In this document: positions 46,226 through 55,207 of the stretch, in pieces
How positions within the stretch are numbered: the stretch's first letter is position 1
Layout: each line of letters starts with the position of its first letter
Source of the DNA: Arthrobacter cheniae
GTDB lineage: Bacteria; Actinomycetota; Actinomycetes; Actinomycetales; Micrococcaceae
DNA: 64,000 bases
Direction: 5' to 3'
Assembly: GCF_003602275.1 (NCBI RefSeq)
Contig: NZ_QZVT01000004.1
Location: forward strand, 62,001-126,000
The notes under the pieces: generated by a model
What the model was told of the DNA's origin: nothing
The model's input: only the letters and a program-made list of their open reading frames with translations
Databases searched by the model: none
Program-made: the position numbers and the translations under genes

Positions 46226-47557
46226 ATGACACAGCACTCAGGCAGCTCGAGTCCCACCGACGGACCGCAGGGGGCGGCAGCTGCCGCCGAGGCACTCGCC
46301 CTCGAGTGGTCGGCCGACCCGCGCTGGAACGGTGTCCGGCGCGACTACTCGGCCGCCGACGTCGTCCGGCTCCGCGGTAGCGTCCAGGAGGAGCACACCC
46401 TGGCCCGTCGCGGCGCCGAGAAGCTGTGGCACCAGCTGACCACCGAGGCCGGCTCCGGCGGTTATACGAATGCCCTCGGCGCGCTCACGGGAAACCAGGC
46501 CGTACAGCAGGTCAAGGCCGGGCTTCGTGCCATCTACCTCTCGGGTTGGCAGGTGGCCGCCGATGCCAACACCTCGGGCCACACCTACCCCGACCAGTCC
46601 CTGTACCCGGCGAACTCGGTACCCACCGTGGTCCGGCGTATCAACAACGCGCTGCTCCGAGCCGACCAGATCGAGTGGGCCGAGGGTACGTCGACGGTCG
46701 AGGACTGGCTCGTGCCGATCGTCGCAGACGCCGAAGCCGGCTTCGGCGGGCCGTTGAACGCGTACGAACTCATGAAATCGATGATCCAGGCGGGTGCGGC
46801 CGGGATCCACTGGGAGGACCAGCTCGCGTCCGAGAAGAAGTGCGGGCACCTCGGTGGCAAGGTCCTGATCCCCACCCAACAGCACGTGCGGACCCTGAAC
46901 GCGGCTCGTCTCGCTGCCGACGTCGCGGGGGCGCCGTCCGTCATCGTCGCCCGCACCGATGCCGAGGCCGCGACGCTCATCACGTCCGACGTCGACGAAC
47001 GGGACCAGCCCTTCGTCACCGGCGAGCGGACCCCGGAAGGTTTCTACCAGGTGCGCAACGGCCTCGAAGCGTGCATTGCCCGCGGCCGGGCGTACGCCCC
47101 CTACGCGGACCTGCTCTGGATGGAGACCGGCACACCGGACCTCGACCTGGCTCGCCGCTTCGCCGAGGGCATCAAGTCCGAGTTCCCCGACCAGATGCTC
47201 GCCTACAACTGCTCGCCGTCGTTCAACTGGCGCAAGCACCTCGACGACGCGACGATCGCGACCTTCCAGCGCGAACTCGGCGCCATGGGCTTCACCTTCC
47301 AGTTCATCACCCTCGCCGGCTTCCATGCGCTGAACTACTCCATGTTCGAACTCGCGAACGGTTACGCCCAGGACGGGATGAGCGCCTACGTCGAGCTCCA
47401 GGAGCGCGAGTTCGCCGCCGAGTCCCGCGGCTACACCGCCACAAAGCACCAGCGCGAGGTGGGCACCGGGTACTTCGACCAGATCGCCACCGCCCTGAAT
47501 CCCACGGGCAGCACCCTCGCACTCGCCGGATCCACCGAGACCCAGCAATTCCACTAG
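46226..47557 (+). CDS. aceA: Isocitrate lyase
   Basis: 443 residues. Splits isocitrate into glyoxylate and succinate, first step of the glyoxylate shunt. The active-site signature is [13 protein letters not shown], with the catalytic Cys, and [11 protein letters not shown] contributes to magnesium binding; CSPSFNW near residue 330 is also conserved. It has a good ribosome site (AAGGAGA, 7 bases) and is followed 26 bases later by malate synthase. Confidence 0.97.
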   Translation: MTQHSGSSSPTDGPQGAAAAAEALALEWSADPRWNGVRRDYSAADVVRLRGSVQEEHTLARRGAEKLWHQLTTEAGSGGYTNALGALTGNQAVQQVKAGLRAIYLSGWQVAADANTSGHTYPDQSLYPANSVPTVVRRINNALLRADQIEWAEGTSTVEDWLVPIVADAEAGFGGPLNAYELMKSMIQAGAAGIHWEDQLASEKKCGHLGGKVLIPTQQHVRTLNAARLAADVAGAPSVIVARTDAEAATLITSDVDERDQPFVTGERTPEGFYQVRNGLEACIARGRAYAPYADLLWMETGTPDLDLARRFAEGIKSEFPDQMLAYNCSPSFNWRKHLDDATIATFQRELGAMGFTFQFITLAGFHALNYSMFELANGYAQDGMSAYVELQEREFAAESRGYTATKHQREVGTGYFDQIATALNPTGSTLALAGSTETQQFH

Positions 47558-47583
47558 AACTGCCAAACCTCCAGGAGCACGCC

Positions 47584-49212
47584 ATGAATCACCATTACAC
47601 CCTGAACGGCATCACCCTCACCGCTCCACCCGTGCAGCGCCAGGGCGAGATCCTCACGCGTGATGCCCTCGACTTCGTCAAGGCGCTGCACCTGGCCACG
47701 CACAAGCGACGCGAGGAGCTCCTCGACCACCGCTGCCGTCAGCGACAGGCTGTCGCCGCCGGCGTCGATCCCCGATTCCTTCCCGGGACCCGGCACATCC
47801 GGGAGGACGCATCCTGGCAGGTGGCATCTCCTGCGCCCGGTCTCGAGGACCGCCGCGTCGAGATCACCGGCCCCGTGGACCGCAAGATGACGATCAACGC
47901 CCTGAACTCCGGGGCGAAGGTGTGGCTCGCCGACATGGAGGACTCCTCGACGCCGTCGTGGTCCAACGTGATCGGCGGGCAGCTGAACCTCAAGGATGCA
48001 CTCGCCGGGCGCATCGACTTCACGTCCCCGGAGGGCAAGGACTACCGCGTGCAGGGCGCCCCCGACGGACTGCCGACGATCGTCGTCCGGCCCCGGGGCT
48101 GGCACCTGCCGGAGAAGCACGTCCTCATCCAGGACGTCGCCGTCGCCGGCGGGCTCCTCGATTTCGCCCTCTACTTCTTCCACAATGCGCGCACGCTCGT
48201 CCAGCAGGGCCGTGGCCCCTACTTCTACCTGCCTAAGATAGAGAACCACCTGGAGGCGCGGCTGTGGAACGACATCTTCATCCAGGCCCAGCAACTCCTC
48301 GGGATGCCACAGGGCACCATCCGCGCCACGGTGCTGATCGAAACCATCACGGCCGCCTTCGAGATGGAGGAGATCCTGTACGAGCTACGGGACCACTCAT
48401 CGGGGCTGAATGCGGGCCGATGGGATTACATCTTCTCGGTGATCAAGAACTTCCGCACACGAGGGCCGCGCTTCGTGCTGCCGGACCGCAACGCGGTGAC
48501 CATGACAGCTCCCTTCATGCGGGCCTACACCGAGCAACTCGTCCGTGCGTGCCACCGGCGCGGTGCACACGCTATCGGTGGCATGGCGGCCTTCATCCCC
48601 AACCGGCGGGACGGCGAAGCCAATGCCCTCGCCCTGGACAGGGTGCGCGCGGACAAGTCCCGCGAGGCCGACGACGGCTTCGACGGCTCGTGGGTCGCGC
48701 ATCCCGACCTCGTACCGGTGGCGATGGAGGTCTTCGACGCGAAGCTCGGCGACCGGCCGAACCAGATCGATCGCCTGCGCGACGACGTCGTACCCGATGA
48801 CCGGGCCCTGCTCGACATCGCCTCGACCCCGGGCACCATCACCGAGCGCGGCGTGCGGGACAACCTCGAGATCGGGGTCCGTTACATTGAGTCCTGGCTG
48901 CGCGGCCACGGTGCCGCAGCGATCAACAACCTGATGGAGGACGCCGCCACGGCGGAGATCTCGCGATCGCAGATCTGGCAGTGGATCTATTCGACCGCCA
49001 TCACGGACGACGGCGACATCATCACCCGGGAATGGGTCACCTGCCTGCTCGACGAGGAGTTCGATGCGCTCCCCCGTTTCGACGGCGACCGCTTCGACGA
49101 AGCCCGTGAGGTCTTCGAGGAGGTGGCACTCGGCGAGAGGTTCCCGGCCTTCCTGACGGTCACCGCCTACCTGAAGTACCTGCGGGACGGCAGGACCCTG
49201 GCCGCTGCCTGA
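47584..49212 (+). CDS. aceB: Malate synthase A
   Basis: 542-residue enzyme that condenses glyoxylate with acetyl-CoA. VRPRGWHLPEKHV, ATVLIETITAAFEMEEILYEL and GRWDYIFSVIKNF are diagnostic; residues GMAAFIPNR close the active site. In the usual GLNCGRWDY the Cys reads Ala (GLNAGRWDY). It forms an operon with aceA, downstream of the ramB control region. ATG 47584 has AGGAG about 8 bases upstream. Confidence 0.97.
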   Translation: MNHHYTLNGITLTAPPVQRQGEILTRDALDFVKALHLATHKRREELLDHRCRQRQAVAAGVDPRFLPGTRHIREDASWQVASPAPGLEDRRVEITGPVDRKMTINALNSGAKVWLADMEDSSTPSWSNVIGGQLNLKDALAGRIDFTSPEGKDYRVQGAPDGLPTIVVRPRGWHLPEKHVLIQDVAVAGGLLDFALYFFHNARTLVQQGRGPYFYLPKIENHLEARLWNDIFIQAQQLLGMPQGTIRATVLIETITAAFEMEEILYELRDHSSGLNAGRWDYIFSVIKNFRTRGPRFVLPDRNAVTMTAPFMRAYTEQLVRACHRRGAHAIGGMAAFIPNRRDGEANALALDRVRADKSREADDGFDGSWVAHPDLVPVAMEVFDAKLGDRPNQIDRLRDDVVPDDRALLDIASTPGTITERGVRDNLEIGVRYIESWLRGHGAAAINNLMEDAATAEISRSQIWQWIYSTAITDDGDIITREWVTCLLDEEFDALPRFDGDRFDEAREVFEEVALGERFPAFLTVTAYLKYLRDGRTLAAA

Positions 49213-49230
49213 GACGCCGCGTGCGTCGGG

Positions 49231-49246
49231 CGCCCCCTACGGGGCG
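49231..49246. terminator. Hairpin between aceB and the convergent LytR_C gene
   Basis: CGCCCC / GGGGCG stem with a CTAC loop, 19 bases after the aceB stop. The loop contains the stop codon of the convergent gene. Confidence 0.5.
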
Positions 49247-49917
49247 GTCGGCGCAGGAGTCGGTGTCGGCTGGCCCTCACCCGCGCACCGCAGCGCCGCC
49301 GGAGTGATGTCGATCCCCTCGGGCGGGATGATTCCTGCGTAGGACGTCCCGACGACGACGTCCACCGTCCGGTCCTCGCGCTCGTCGGCCACATAGAGGG
49401 AATCGGGGATGGTCCGCTGCAGCGTGAAGGCGTTGGCGCGCCCGCCCTCGCCGGAGATGATGATGGCGGTCATGCCCGTCGGGCCCACCTGCTTGTTGCC
49501 GATATCCCGGACGGCGAAGGCCCGTCCGCGGAGCTGGTCCGCCGCCGTCGTGGCGAGCCCGTCGATGGTGGTGCTGTTGAAGACGTTGACCGTGATGGCA
49601 CTCGGGTCCTGGTAGTCGAAGGGCCCGGCCGGGCAGGTCGAGGTGGGCTCCGGCGAGGGCTCGGACGCACCGATGCTGATGTCCCCGCGGGCGATGCCGA
49701 GCGCAACGTACACGGCCGCCGCCACGAGGCCGATCAGCAGGACGAGCACCACTCCGTGGCGGATCCTCCGCATGGATGAGCGACGGCGGCGCGCGGCGTC
49801 GTCCTCCTCGAAGACGGCGCCGAGGTCCGTCTCGGTGACGATCCGATGTCCGTGCCACTCGGTCGGATCGCGCTTCGCCTGCGCCCGTTGCCGGCGCGGC
49901 GAGTCCTGCTCAGTCAT
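49237..49917 (-). CDS. LytR_C-domain membrane-anchored protein
   Basis: 226 residues. A basic, cytoplasmic 60-residue start is followed by one membrane helix (GVVLVLLIGLVAAAVYVALG). A Ser/Pro linker leads to the extracellular LytR C-terminal domain (ITVNVFNSTTIDGLATTAADQLRGRAFAV), and the protein ends in a Pro/Thr tail. Similar single-pass proteins in mycobacteria (Cei) maintain envelope integrity. Its start lies within the end of the upstream small gene (8-base overlap). Confidence 0.85.
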   Translation of the reverse strand: MTEQDSPRRQRAQAKRDPTEWHGHRIVTETDLGAVFEEDDAARRRRSSMRRIRHGVVLVLLIGLVAAAVYVALGIARGDISIGASEPSPEPTSTCPAGPFDYQDPSAITVNVFNSTTIDGLATTAADQLRGRAFAVRDIGNKQVGPTGMTAIIISGEGGRANAFTLQRTIPDSLYVADEREDRTVDVVVGTSYAGIIPPEGIDITPAALRCAGEGQPTPTPAPTAP

Positions 49918-50209
49918 TGAGCACGAGGACTCTCGCATGCAGGATGGTTCGCTGGTGCAGCGCGGTCCGGACGGCCCTGTGCAGTCCGTCCTCGAGGTAC
50001 ATCGTCTCGTTCCACTGCACCACATGCGGGAACAGGTCGCCGAAGAATGTCGAGTCCTCGGCGAGCAGGGCCTCGAGGTCGAGCGTCGTCTTGGTGGTCA
50101 CGAGTTCGTCGAGCCGCACTTGCCGCGGCGCCACCTCTGCCCAGTCCTTGGGGGTCACGTGTCCGTGGTCGGGGTACGGTCGGCCGTCACTCACTGCTTT
50201 GAAGATCAC
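49910..50209 (-). CDS. Conserved small protein, ParB-like motif
   Basis: 99 residues. QVRLDELVTTKTTLDLEALLAED followed by YLEDGLHRAVRTAL resembles the ParB/sulfiredoxin-like fold, where a DGxHR-type segment binds nucleotide. Similar proteins are sometimes auto-labelled as VapB antitoxins, which I regard as weakly supported because no toxin gene is adjacent. It is conserved next to a LytR_C gene in relatives, as I recall it. GTG start. Confidence 0.78.
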   Translation of the reverse strand: MIFKAVSDGRPYPDHGHVTPKDWAEVAPRQVRLDELVTTKTTLDLEALLAEDSTFFGDLFPHVVQWNETMYLEDGLHRAVRTALHQRTILHARVLVLND

Positions 50210-50221
50210 TGGTACAGCCTA
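50210..50221 (-). promoter_or_regulatory. Leaderless promoter of the ParB-like/LytR_C operon
   Basis: On the minus strand TAGGCT is followed by six bases and the GTG at 50209. Confidence 0.55.
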
Positions 50222-50297
50222 GGTAATCGCGGGGGCCAAATGGAACGTGGGCACCCTGCAGGGGCCATCTCGTGGCCTAATGGTTACGCCCGGAGCC

Positions 50298-51224
50298 TCA
50301 GGAGGCATGGGTGGACAGAGCGGGCAGCTCGTCGCCGGACGCGGGGTAGGAGGGCTGCGCACCGGCGTGCTGGACGGCGTAGGAACCGACCCGGACGGCG
50401 AACCGGACGGCAGCGTCGAGGCTTTCTCCTTCGCAGAGCCGTGCAGCGAGCGCACCGACGAAGGCATCGCCCGCGCCGGTCGTGTCCACCGTGGGGACGC
50501 GTGGCGCGGGTACGGCGAGGACGCGACCGCCCTCGGTCACGAGGGCCCCGGCTCCACCGAGCGTCATCACCACGGATGCGAAGCCGCAGGCCAGGAGGGC
50601 CTCCACGACGGCGACGTGGTCCGCATCAGGATCACCCCCGAACTGCGCGAGGACGAGCGCCCCCTCGTGCTCGTTGACCACCAGCGGATCCGCCCGGAGA
50701 AGCACCTGGCGGTCGAGGGCGATGACGGGCGCCAGGTTGATGATCACCCGCCCGGCCGAAGTCCGGACAGCAACCCCGATCGAGGCGGCAGGGAGTTCAC
50801 CCTGGACGACGACGACGGCCGCGCCCCTGATGACGTCCGCCGACGCGGACACGAGTTCGGACGTGACCTCCGCGTTCGCGCCGGGAACCACCACGATGGT
50901 GTTCTCGCCGTCGTCGGATACCTCCACGACGGCGACGCCGGTACCGCCGTCCGTGCGGCTCACGCCCTGGAGGTCCACGCCGGCGGTGGTCAGTGCCGAG
51001 AGCGCGGTGTCGGCATACGCATCCGAGCCCACGGCACCGATCATGGTGACATCGGCTCCGAGCAACGCCGCGGCCACGGCCTGGTTGGCACCCTTGCCAC
51101 CGGGCAGCACCGCCATCGATCGGCCCAGGACGGTCTCACCCGGGTGCGGGTGCCGTTCGAGGGTGATGACGAGGTCCACGTTGATGGACCCGACGACGAC
51201 GATGCCCGATGGTGCGCTCTCCAT
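50298..51224 (-). CDS. rbsK: Ribokinase
   Basis: 308-residue PfkB-family kinase that phosphorylates D-ribose at O5. Signature 1 is LPGGKGANQAVAAALLGA and signature 2 with the catalytic Asp is DTTGAGDAFVGALAA; the start IVVVGSINVDLVITLERHPHPGET is the RbsK type. No ribose transporter lies next to it. ATG 51224 is chosen because MESAPSG leads directly into the conserved start. Confidence 0.93.
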   Translation of the reverse strand: MESAPSGIVVVGSINVDLVITLERHPHPGETVLGRSMAVLPGGKGANQAVAAALLGADVTMIGAVGSDAYADTALSALTTAGVDLQGVSRTDGGTGVAVVEVSDDGENTIVVVPGANAEVTSELVSASADVIRGAAVVVVQGELPAASIGVAVRTSAGRVIINLAPVIALDRQVLLRADPLVVNEHEGALVLAQFGGDPDADHVAVVEALLACGFASVVMTLGGAGALVTEGGRVLAVPAPRVPTVDTTGAGDAFVGALAARLCEGESLDAAVRFAVRVGSYAVQHAGAQPSYPASGDELPALSTHAS

Positions 51225-51294
51225 GCGTGAAAGTCTTCCACGCCGCCGGAAACGGCCGAACGTCACCGAATGGAAGGTGGACGCGCTGCTGGAA

Positions 51295-51306
51295 CATAAT
51301 GGGAAC
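51295..51306 (+). promoter_or_regulatory. Probable leaderless promoter of the HAD gene
   Basis: CATAAT plus six bases before the ATG at 51307. Confidence 0.45.
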
Positions 51307-52251
51307 ATGCCTACGGACGCCCCTATCGACATGCTCCCCGACGCCCCTGCACCGTCTTCTCCCGCCCCGGGACACGGTGTCCAGGGGTTGCTGCTCGACG
51401 TCGACGGACCCGTCGCGAGTCCGCTGACGCGCACGGTCCCCGAGGGCATCATCACCGATCTGCTCACCCTTGCGTCCATGGGATGGCCCGTCGTGTTCAA
51501 CACCGGCCGATCCGACGCGTTCATCAGGGAGCAGGTGATGGCGCCGATGATCGCTGCAGGGATACCCGCCGGCATCACCTTCCATGCCGTGTGCGAGAAG
51601 GGCGCCACGTGGTTCTCGTTCACGGCCGACGGCGCGGGCCAGGTCTTCGTCGACACCGGACTCGCCCTGCCCGTCAGTTTCGCGGACGACGTGCGGGACC
51701 TCGTGGAGGAGAAGTACTCCGAGGTCATGTTCTTCGACGAGACGAAGCTCGCGATGGTCTCGGTGGAGCAGTCGCTCGCCGTCGCGAGCACCGACTACCT
51801 CGTGAGCCAGCGGGCGTTCGACGACGACGTGCTCGACATCATGCACAGCCATGACATGGGGGCCTGCCGGCTCGGCAGGGAGGTACCGGACAGCGACGGG
51901 CACATCGAGTACCGCGTCGACCCGACGATCATCTCCACCGACATCGAGTCGGTCCGGGTCGGCAAGGATGTGGGCGCCGACCGCGCCCTCACGCTCATCG
52001 CGCCCCTCGTGGACATTCCGCACAGGTGGTGGACCGTCGGCGATTCCCGCACGGACTATGCCATGGCCGACTACCTGCACGAGCAGGGGTTCGACGTCGC
52101 GCACGTCGATGTCCGCCCTGCCGACGGGGTTCCGGCGAAACCCTACGAGATCATCACCGAGGGTGCACTCATCCACGAGGATGCCGGGGCCGCTTTCCTC
52201 ACACGATGCGTGGCTTCACTCCGCCAGGACGTCTCCAGCCCGGGAAGGTGA
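51307..52251 (+). CDS. HAD superfamily hydrolase
   Basis: 314-residue phosphatase-fold protein. Motif I is LLLDVDGPVA (nucleophile Asp and acid/base Asp), motif II the Thr in FNTGRSDAF, and motif IV the GDSRTDYAMADYL with the metal-binding Asp. The pattern is of the Cof/sucrose-phosphatase type (C2 cap). The substrate is unknown. It is divergent from ribokinase. Confidence 0.87.
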   Translation: MPTDAPIDMLPDAPAPSSPAPGHGVQGLLLDVDGPVASPLTRTVPEGIITDLLTLASMGWPVVFNTGRSDAFIREQVMAPMIAAGIPAGITFHAVCEKGATWFSFTADGAGQVFVDTGLALPVSFADDVRDLVEEKYSEVMFFDETKLAMVSVEQSLAVASTDYLVSQRAFDDDVLDIMHSHDMGACRLGREVPDSDGHIEYRVDPTIISTDIESVRVGKDVGADRALTLIAPLVDIPHRWWTVGDSRTDYAMADYLHEQGFDVAHVDVRPADGVPAKPYEIITEGALIHEDAGAAFLTRCVASLRQDVSSPGR

Positions 52252-52275
52252 GCTGCCGCCCACCAGTCGGTGGGA

Positions 52276-52779
52276 TCAGGCGGCGGGCCTGGCAAGGACG
52301 TCCTCGATCGCGGTGATGACCTCGGGCGCGTCCGGCTCCACGGTCGGTGCGAACCGGGCGACGATCTCGCCGTCGCGGTCCACGAGGAACTTCTCGAAGT
52401 TCCATTTCACGAGGCCCGGCAGCACGCCGTTCCTGAAGGTGGTCAGCTTCTCGTAGAGCGGATGCTGGTCCCTGCCGCGGACATCGCCCTTGGCCAGGAG
52501 CGGGAAGGTCACGCCGAAGGTGGTCGAGCAGAACTCGGCGATCTCACCGTCGTTCCCCGGTTCCTGTCCCAGGAACTGGTTGCAGGGCATGCCGAGCACC
52601 ACGAGGCCCTCGGCGGAATACCTGCGGTAGAGCTCCTCGAGGCCCGCGTACTGAGGCGTGAAGCCGCAGTTCGAGGCTACATTGACCACGAGGACAGGAT
52701 GCCCGCGGAAGTCGCCGAAGGACTTCGGGCTGCCGTCGTTCATGGTCAGGTCGATCCCGTACACATCGGACGAGGACAT
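52276..52779 (-). CDS. Glutathione peroxidase family (thiol peroxidase)
   Basis: 167 residues. The peroxidatic Cys is in VVNVASNCGFTPQY, with the tetrad Gln in GMPCNQFLGQEPG and Trp in VKWNFEKFLVDR. Cys replaces selenocysteine, so in an actinobacterium it probably uses thioredoxin or mycothiol-linked reductants and not glutathione. A ribosome site (GGGAG) precedes ATG 52779. Confidence 0.93.
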   Translation of the reverse strand: MSSSDVYGIDLTMNDGSPKSFGDFRGHPVLVVNVASNCGFTPQYAGLEELYRRYSAEGLVVLGMPCNQFLGQEPGNDGEIAEFCSTTFGVTFPLLAKGDVRGRDQHPLYEKLTTFRNGVLPGLVKWNFEKFLVDRDGEIVARFAPTVEPDAPEVITAIEDVLARPAA

Positions 52780-52950
52780 GGCTGCTCCCTGGTAGGTGGT
52801 GGTGCTCCTGCTTCGTTCCACTGTGCCATGCGGATGGGGAACCCACGGCAGGAGCAAATCGAAGCGGCAGGACGTTGGAAGGGACGACGGCCCGGAGGCC
52901 GCATGCACGCCGGCCGAGGTACTGCAGCCGGCGGTAGGGTCACCGACAGG

Positions 52951-53880
52951 ATGGATCGCCGTATGGGAATCATCGCCGCGTGGAAGACGCAGCTCCGCAC
53001 CACCTTCACCGACGGTGATCCCACCATTCCCCAATGGCAGTTCGAGTTCGAGAACGGCGACGACCTCGGGTATTTCCCCGTCGGCTCCGCCGTGTGGACG
53101 GTTCACAGCTCCATGACCCCGACCGTCGCGGGCATCCGTGCCCTGCTGCTCCAGGCGCTGCACCCGGGCGCCATGGCCGGCGTGCATGCGCATTCGAGCT
53201 TCCGGGAGGAGCCACTCGGGCGCCTCGCCAACACCATCCGCTGGATCTTCACCGTCACCTACGGCTCGAGGGTCGCCGCGCAGGAGGGCTCGGCCTTCGT
53301 GCAGCGGCTCCACACCAGGGTCCGCGGCACCTACGTCGACAGCCGCGGCACCGAGAAGCCCTACTCCGCAGCGGATCCGGACCTGATCCGCTGGGTGCAT
53401 CTGGCCTTCACCGACGCCTTCGTGGCCGCGCACGCCGCGTACGGCGGAGCCATTCCCGGCGGAGTGGACGAGTACGTGGCGGAGTGGGCCGCCGCCGGTG
53501 AGCTCATGGGGCTCGAGGACCCACCGCGGTCGGAGGCCGAGCTCCGGTCGCAACTTGCAGCGTTCGACGACGAACTGGCCAACAGCGACCAGGTGCAGGA
53601 GGCGCTGACCTACATCCGCCGCCCGCCGCTTCCCCGATCGCAGCGACTCGGCTACCGGGTCCTCTTCGCCGGGGCGGTCGCAACGCTCGAGCCGAGGCAC
53701 CGCGAGATGCTCGGGCTCCGCGTTCCATCCCTCGGGCCGATCCCCCTGCCCATCCGCAGCGCCGTCAGGCTCGTCCTCGGGGTGATCCGGCTGGGCCTCG
53801 GCCCTGAGGGGCCTGCGGAGACTGCAGCGAAGAACCGGATCCGCCGGGTCAGCGGTACCGCCGGGCCCCGGACAGCTTAA
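52951..53880 (+). CDS. MpaB/latex-clearing-type oxygenase family protein (DUF2236)
   Basis: 309 residues. The PVGSAVWTVHSSMTPTVAG and LLLQALHPGAMAGVHAHSSF segments mark the MpaB/LcpA-like DUF2236 family; the conserved His residues probably bind haem b. Family members include rubber oxygenase Lcp and mycophenolate oxygenase. Substrate unknown. TAGGGT at 52935-52940 gives a very short or no leader for ATG 52951; ATG 52963 is an alternative. Confidence 0.82.
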   Translation: MDRRMGIIAAWKTQLRTTFTDGDPTIPQWQFEFENGDDLGYFPVGSAVWTVHSSMTPTVAGIRALLLQALHPGAMAGVHAHSSFREEPLGRLANTIRWIFTVTYGSRVAAQEGSAFVQRLHTRVRGTYVDSRGTEKPYSAADPDLIRWVHLAFTDAFVAAHAAYGGAIPGGVDEYVAEWAAAGELMGLEDPPRSEAELRSQLAAFDDELANSDQVQEALTYIRRPPLPRSQRLGYRVLFAGAVATLEPRHREMLGLRVPSLGPIPLPIRSAVRLVLGVIRLGLGPEGPAETAAKNRIRRVSGTAGPRTA

Positions 53881-53919
53881 ACAGCAGGACCCCGGCTGGT
53901 GGGCCGGGGTCCTGCTGTT
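53880..53919. terminator. Strong bidirectional terminator hairpin
   Basis: Perfect 17-base-pair stem with a 6-base loop directly after the MpaB-type gene stop, between it and the oppositely oriented tRNA-Ser. It can serve both. Confidence 0.85.
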
Positions 53920-53931
53920 CAAAGCTACAAG

Positions 53932-54016
53932 CGGAGGATGGGGGATTTGAACCCCCGAGGGCGTGAACCCAACACGCGTTCCAGGCGTGCGCCATAGGCC
54001 GCTAGGCGAATCCTCC
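53932..54016 (-). tRNA. tRNA-Ser (anticodon GGA)
   Basis: Minus-strand tRNA: acceptor arms GGAGGAT / ATCCTCC with discriminator G, T arm with GGTTCAAATC, anticodon stem CACGC / GCGTG around the loop CTGGAAC (anticodon GGA), and a long variable arm typical of tRNA-Ser. The CCA end is not encoded. Confidence 0.95.
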
Positions 54017-54127
54017 TCATTTGGAGCAGATACCAGAATACCCATACAAGGGCATCCTGCCGAATCGTTGGTGGTCCGGGGCGCTCCGACGATTCGAAAG
54101 CGGCGCATTCGACTGTGTAGACTATTT

Positions 54128-54222
54128 CCCGGCCCCTCATGTGGTGTCATCCTGTGAACTCCCCCAGGACCGGAAGGTAGCAAGGGTAAGCGGGCTCTGG
54201 CAGGTGCATGGGGGGTCTTCAC
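54128..54222 (+). ncRNA. ffs: Signal recognition particle RNA (4.5S type)
   Basis: The conserved SRP domain IV core CAGGACCGGAAGGTAGCA is present, closed by an 11-base-pair terminal stem (GGCCCCTCATG at 54131-54141 with CATGGGGGGTC at 54207-54217). The small size, without an Alu domain, is usual in actinobacteria. Location just upstream of gluQRS-dnaX agrees with the common ffs-dnaX neighbourhood. Ends are approximate. Confidence 0.93.
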
Positions 54223-54253
54223 TTTTAAGCGAGCACAGCAGCAGGGGGGCACG

Positions 54254-55207
54254 GTGGCAGAGACGGGCGCCGGTCGGTTCGCACCCAGCCCCTCCGGCCG
54301 GTTGCACGTCGGCAACCTCCGCACCGCCGTCCTGGCGTGGCTGTTCGCACGGTCGACGGGCCGACGGTTCCTGATCCGCGTCGAGGACCTGGACCGTGCC
54401 CGCGCGGGTGCCGAGGCCGAGCAGCTGACCGAATTATCGGCCCTGGGAATCCGCTCCGATTCCCCCGTCCTCCGTCAGAGCGAGCAGACCGACCGGTACA
54501 CGGCGGCACTGGACCTCCTGATCGCGCGGGGCCTCACCTATGAATGCTTCTGCACGCGCCGCGACGTCGCCGAGGCCGCGAGCGCACCGCATGCGCGCCC
54601 TGGTTCCTATCCCGGAACGTGCCGTGATCTCGGCGACGGAGAGCGGGCCCGACGGCGGGACGGACGCAGGCCGGCGCTCCGGCTGCGATCCGAGGTCGCC
54701 GCGTGGGTCGTCGAGGACGTGCTGGCCGGGCGTGTCTCCGCTCCGGTCGACGACATCGTGCTGCGGAGGAATGACGGCGTGATCGCCTACAACCTCGCCG
54801 TCGTCGTCGATGACGCCGCCCAGGGAATCGACCAGGTGGTGCGCGGTGACGATCTGCTCACCGCTGCTCCACAGCAGTCCCATCTCGCATCGCTGCTCGG
54901 CCTGGCGGCCCCCAGCTACGCCCATGTCCCGCTGGCGGTCACGGCAGGGGGCCGCCGCTTGGCAAAACGGGATGGCGCTGTGACACTGGAGGACCTCGCC
55001 GGCCAGGGCTGCACGGCGCCCGCGGTCCTGGGCATCATCCTCTCGTCCCTCGGCCTTCCGTGCGGATCGCTCGACGCGGCCCTCGCAGCCTTCGACCCCG
55101 GCCGGCTGCCGCGCCACCCCTGGGTCGTGGATCCGGCGACCCTGTCCTCCACCGCCGTCGACCCGGCATGTAAACCGTCAGCACCAACCGATAAGGTTCA
55201 TCCGTGA
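54254..55207 (+). CDS. gluQRS: Glutamyl-Q tRNA(Asp) synthetase
   Basis: 317 residues, a truncated glutamyl-tRNA synthetase without an anticodon-binding domain. FAPSPSGRLHVGNLRTA holds the HIGH-type motif and RLAKRDGA the KMSKS-type loop. The zinc-type segment between (CFCTRRDV ... CRDLGD) is present. It charges glutamate onto queuosine-34 of tRNA-Asp, which links it to tgt elsewhere in the window. GTG start; its end overlaps the dnaX start by 4 bases (GTGA). Confidence 0.93.
   Translation: MAETGAGRFAPSPSGRLHVGNLRTAVLAWLFARSTGRRFLIRVEDLDRARAGAEAEQLTELSALGIRSDSPVLRQSEQTDRYTAALDLLIARGLTYECFCTRRDVAEAASAPHARPGSYPGTCRDLGDGERARRRDGRRPALRLRSEVAAWVVEDVLAGRVSAPVDDIVLRRNDGVIAYNLAVVVDDAAQGIDQVVRGDDLLTAAPQQSHLASLLGLAAPSYAHVPLAVTAGGRRLAKRDGAVTLEDLAGQGCTAPAVLGIILSSLGLPCGSLDAALAAFDPGRLPRHPWVVDPATLSSTAVDPACKPSAPTDKVHP
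55192..55203 (+). promoter_or_regulatory. Leaderless promoter of dnaX inside gluQRS
   Basis: TAAGGT, six bases, GTG at 55204. Confidence 0.5.

Noticed and set aside
46426..47583. Long open frame upstream of aceB, continuous with it and overlapping aceA in another frame
   Set aside because: Its translation is Arg/Pro-rich shadow sequence; aceA is unmistakable on this stretch and ATG 47584 with a ribosome site gives the conserved malate synthase start.
49910..50209. VapB antitoxin of a toxin-antitoxin pair
   Set aside because: No PIN-domain toxin gene is adjacent, and the partner is a LytR_C membrane protein.
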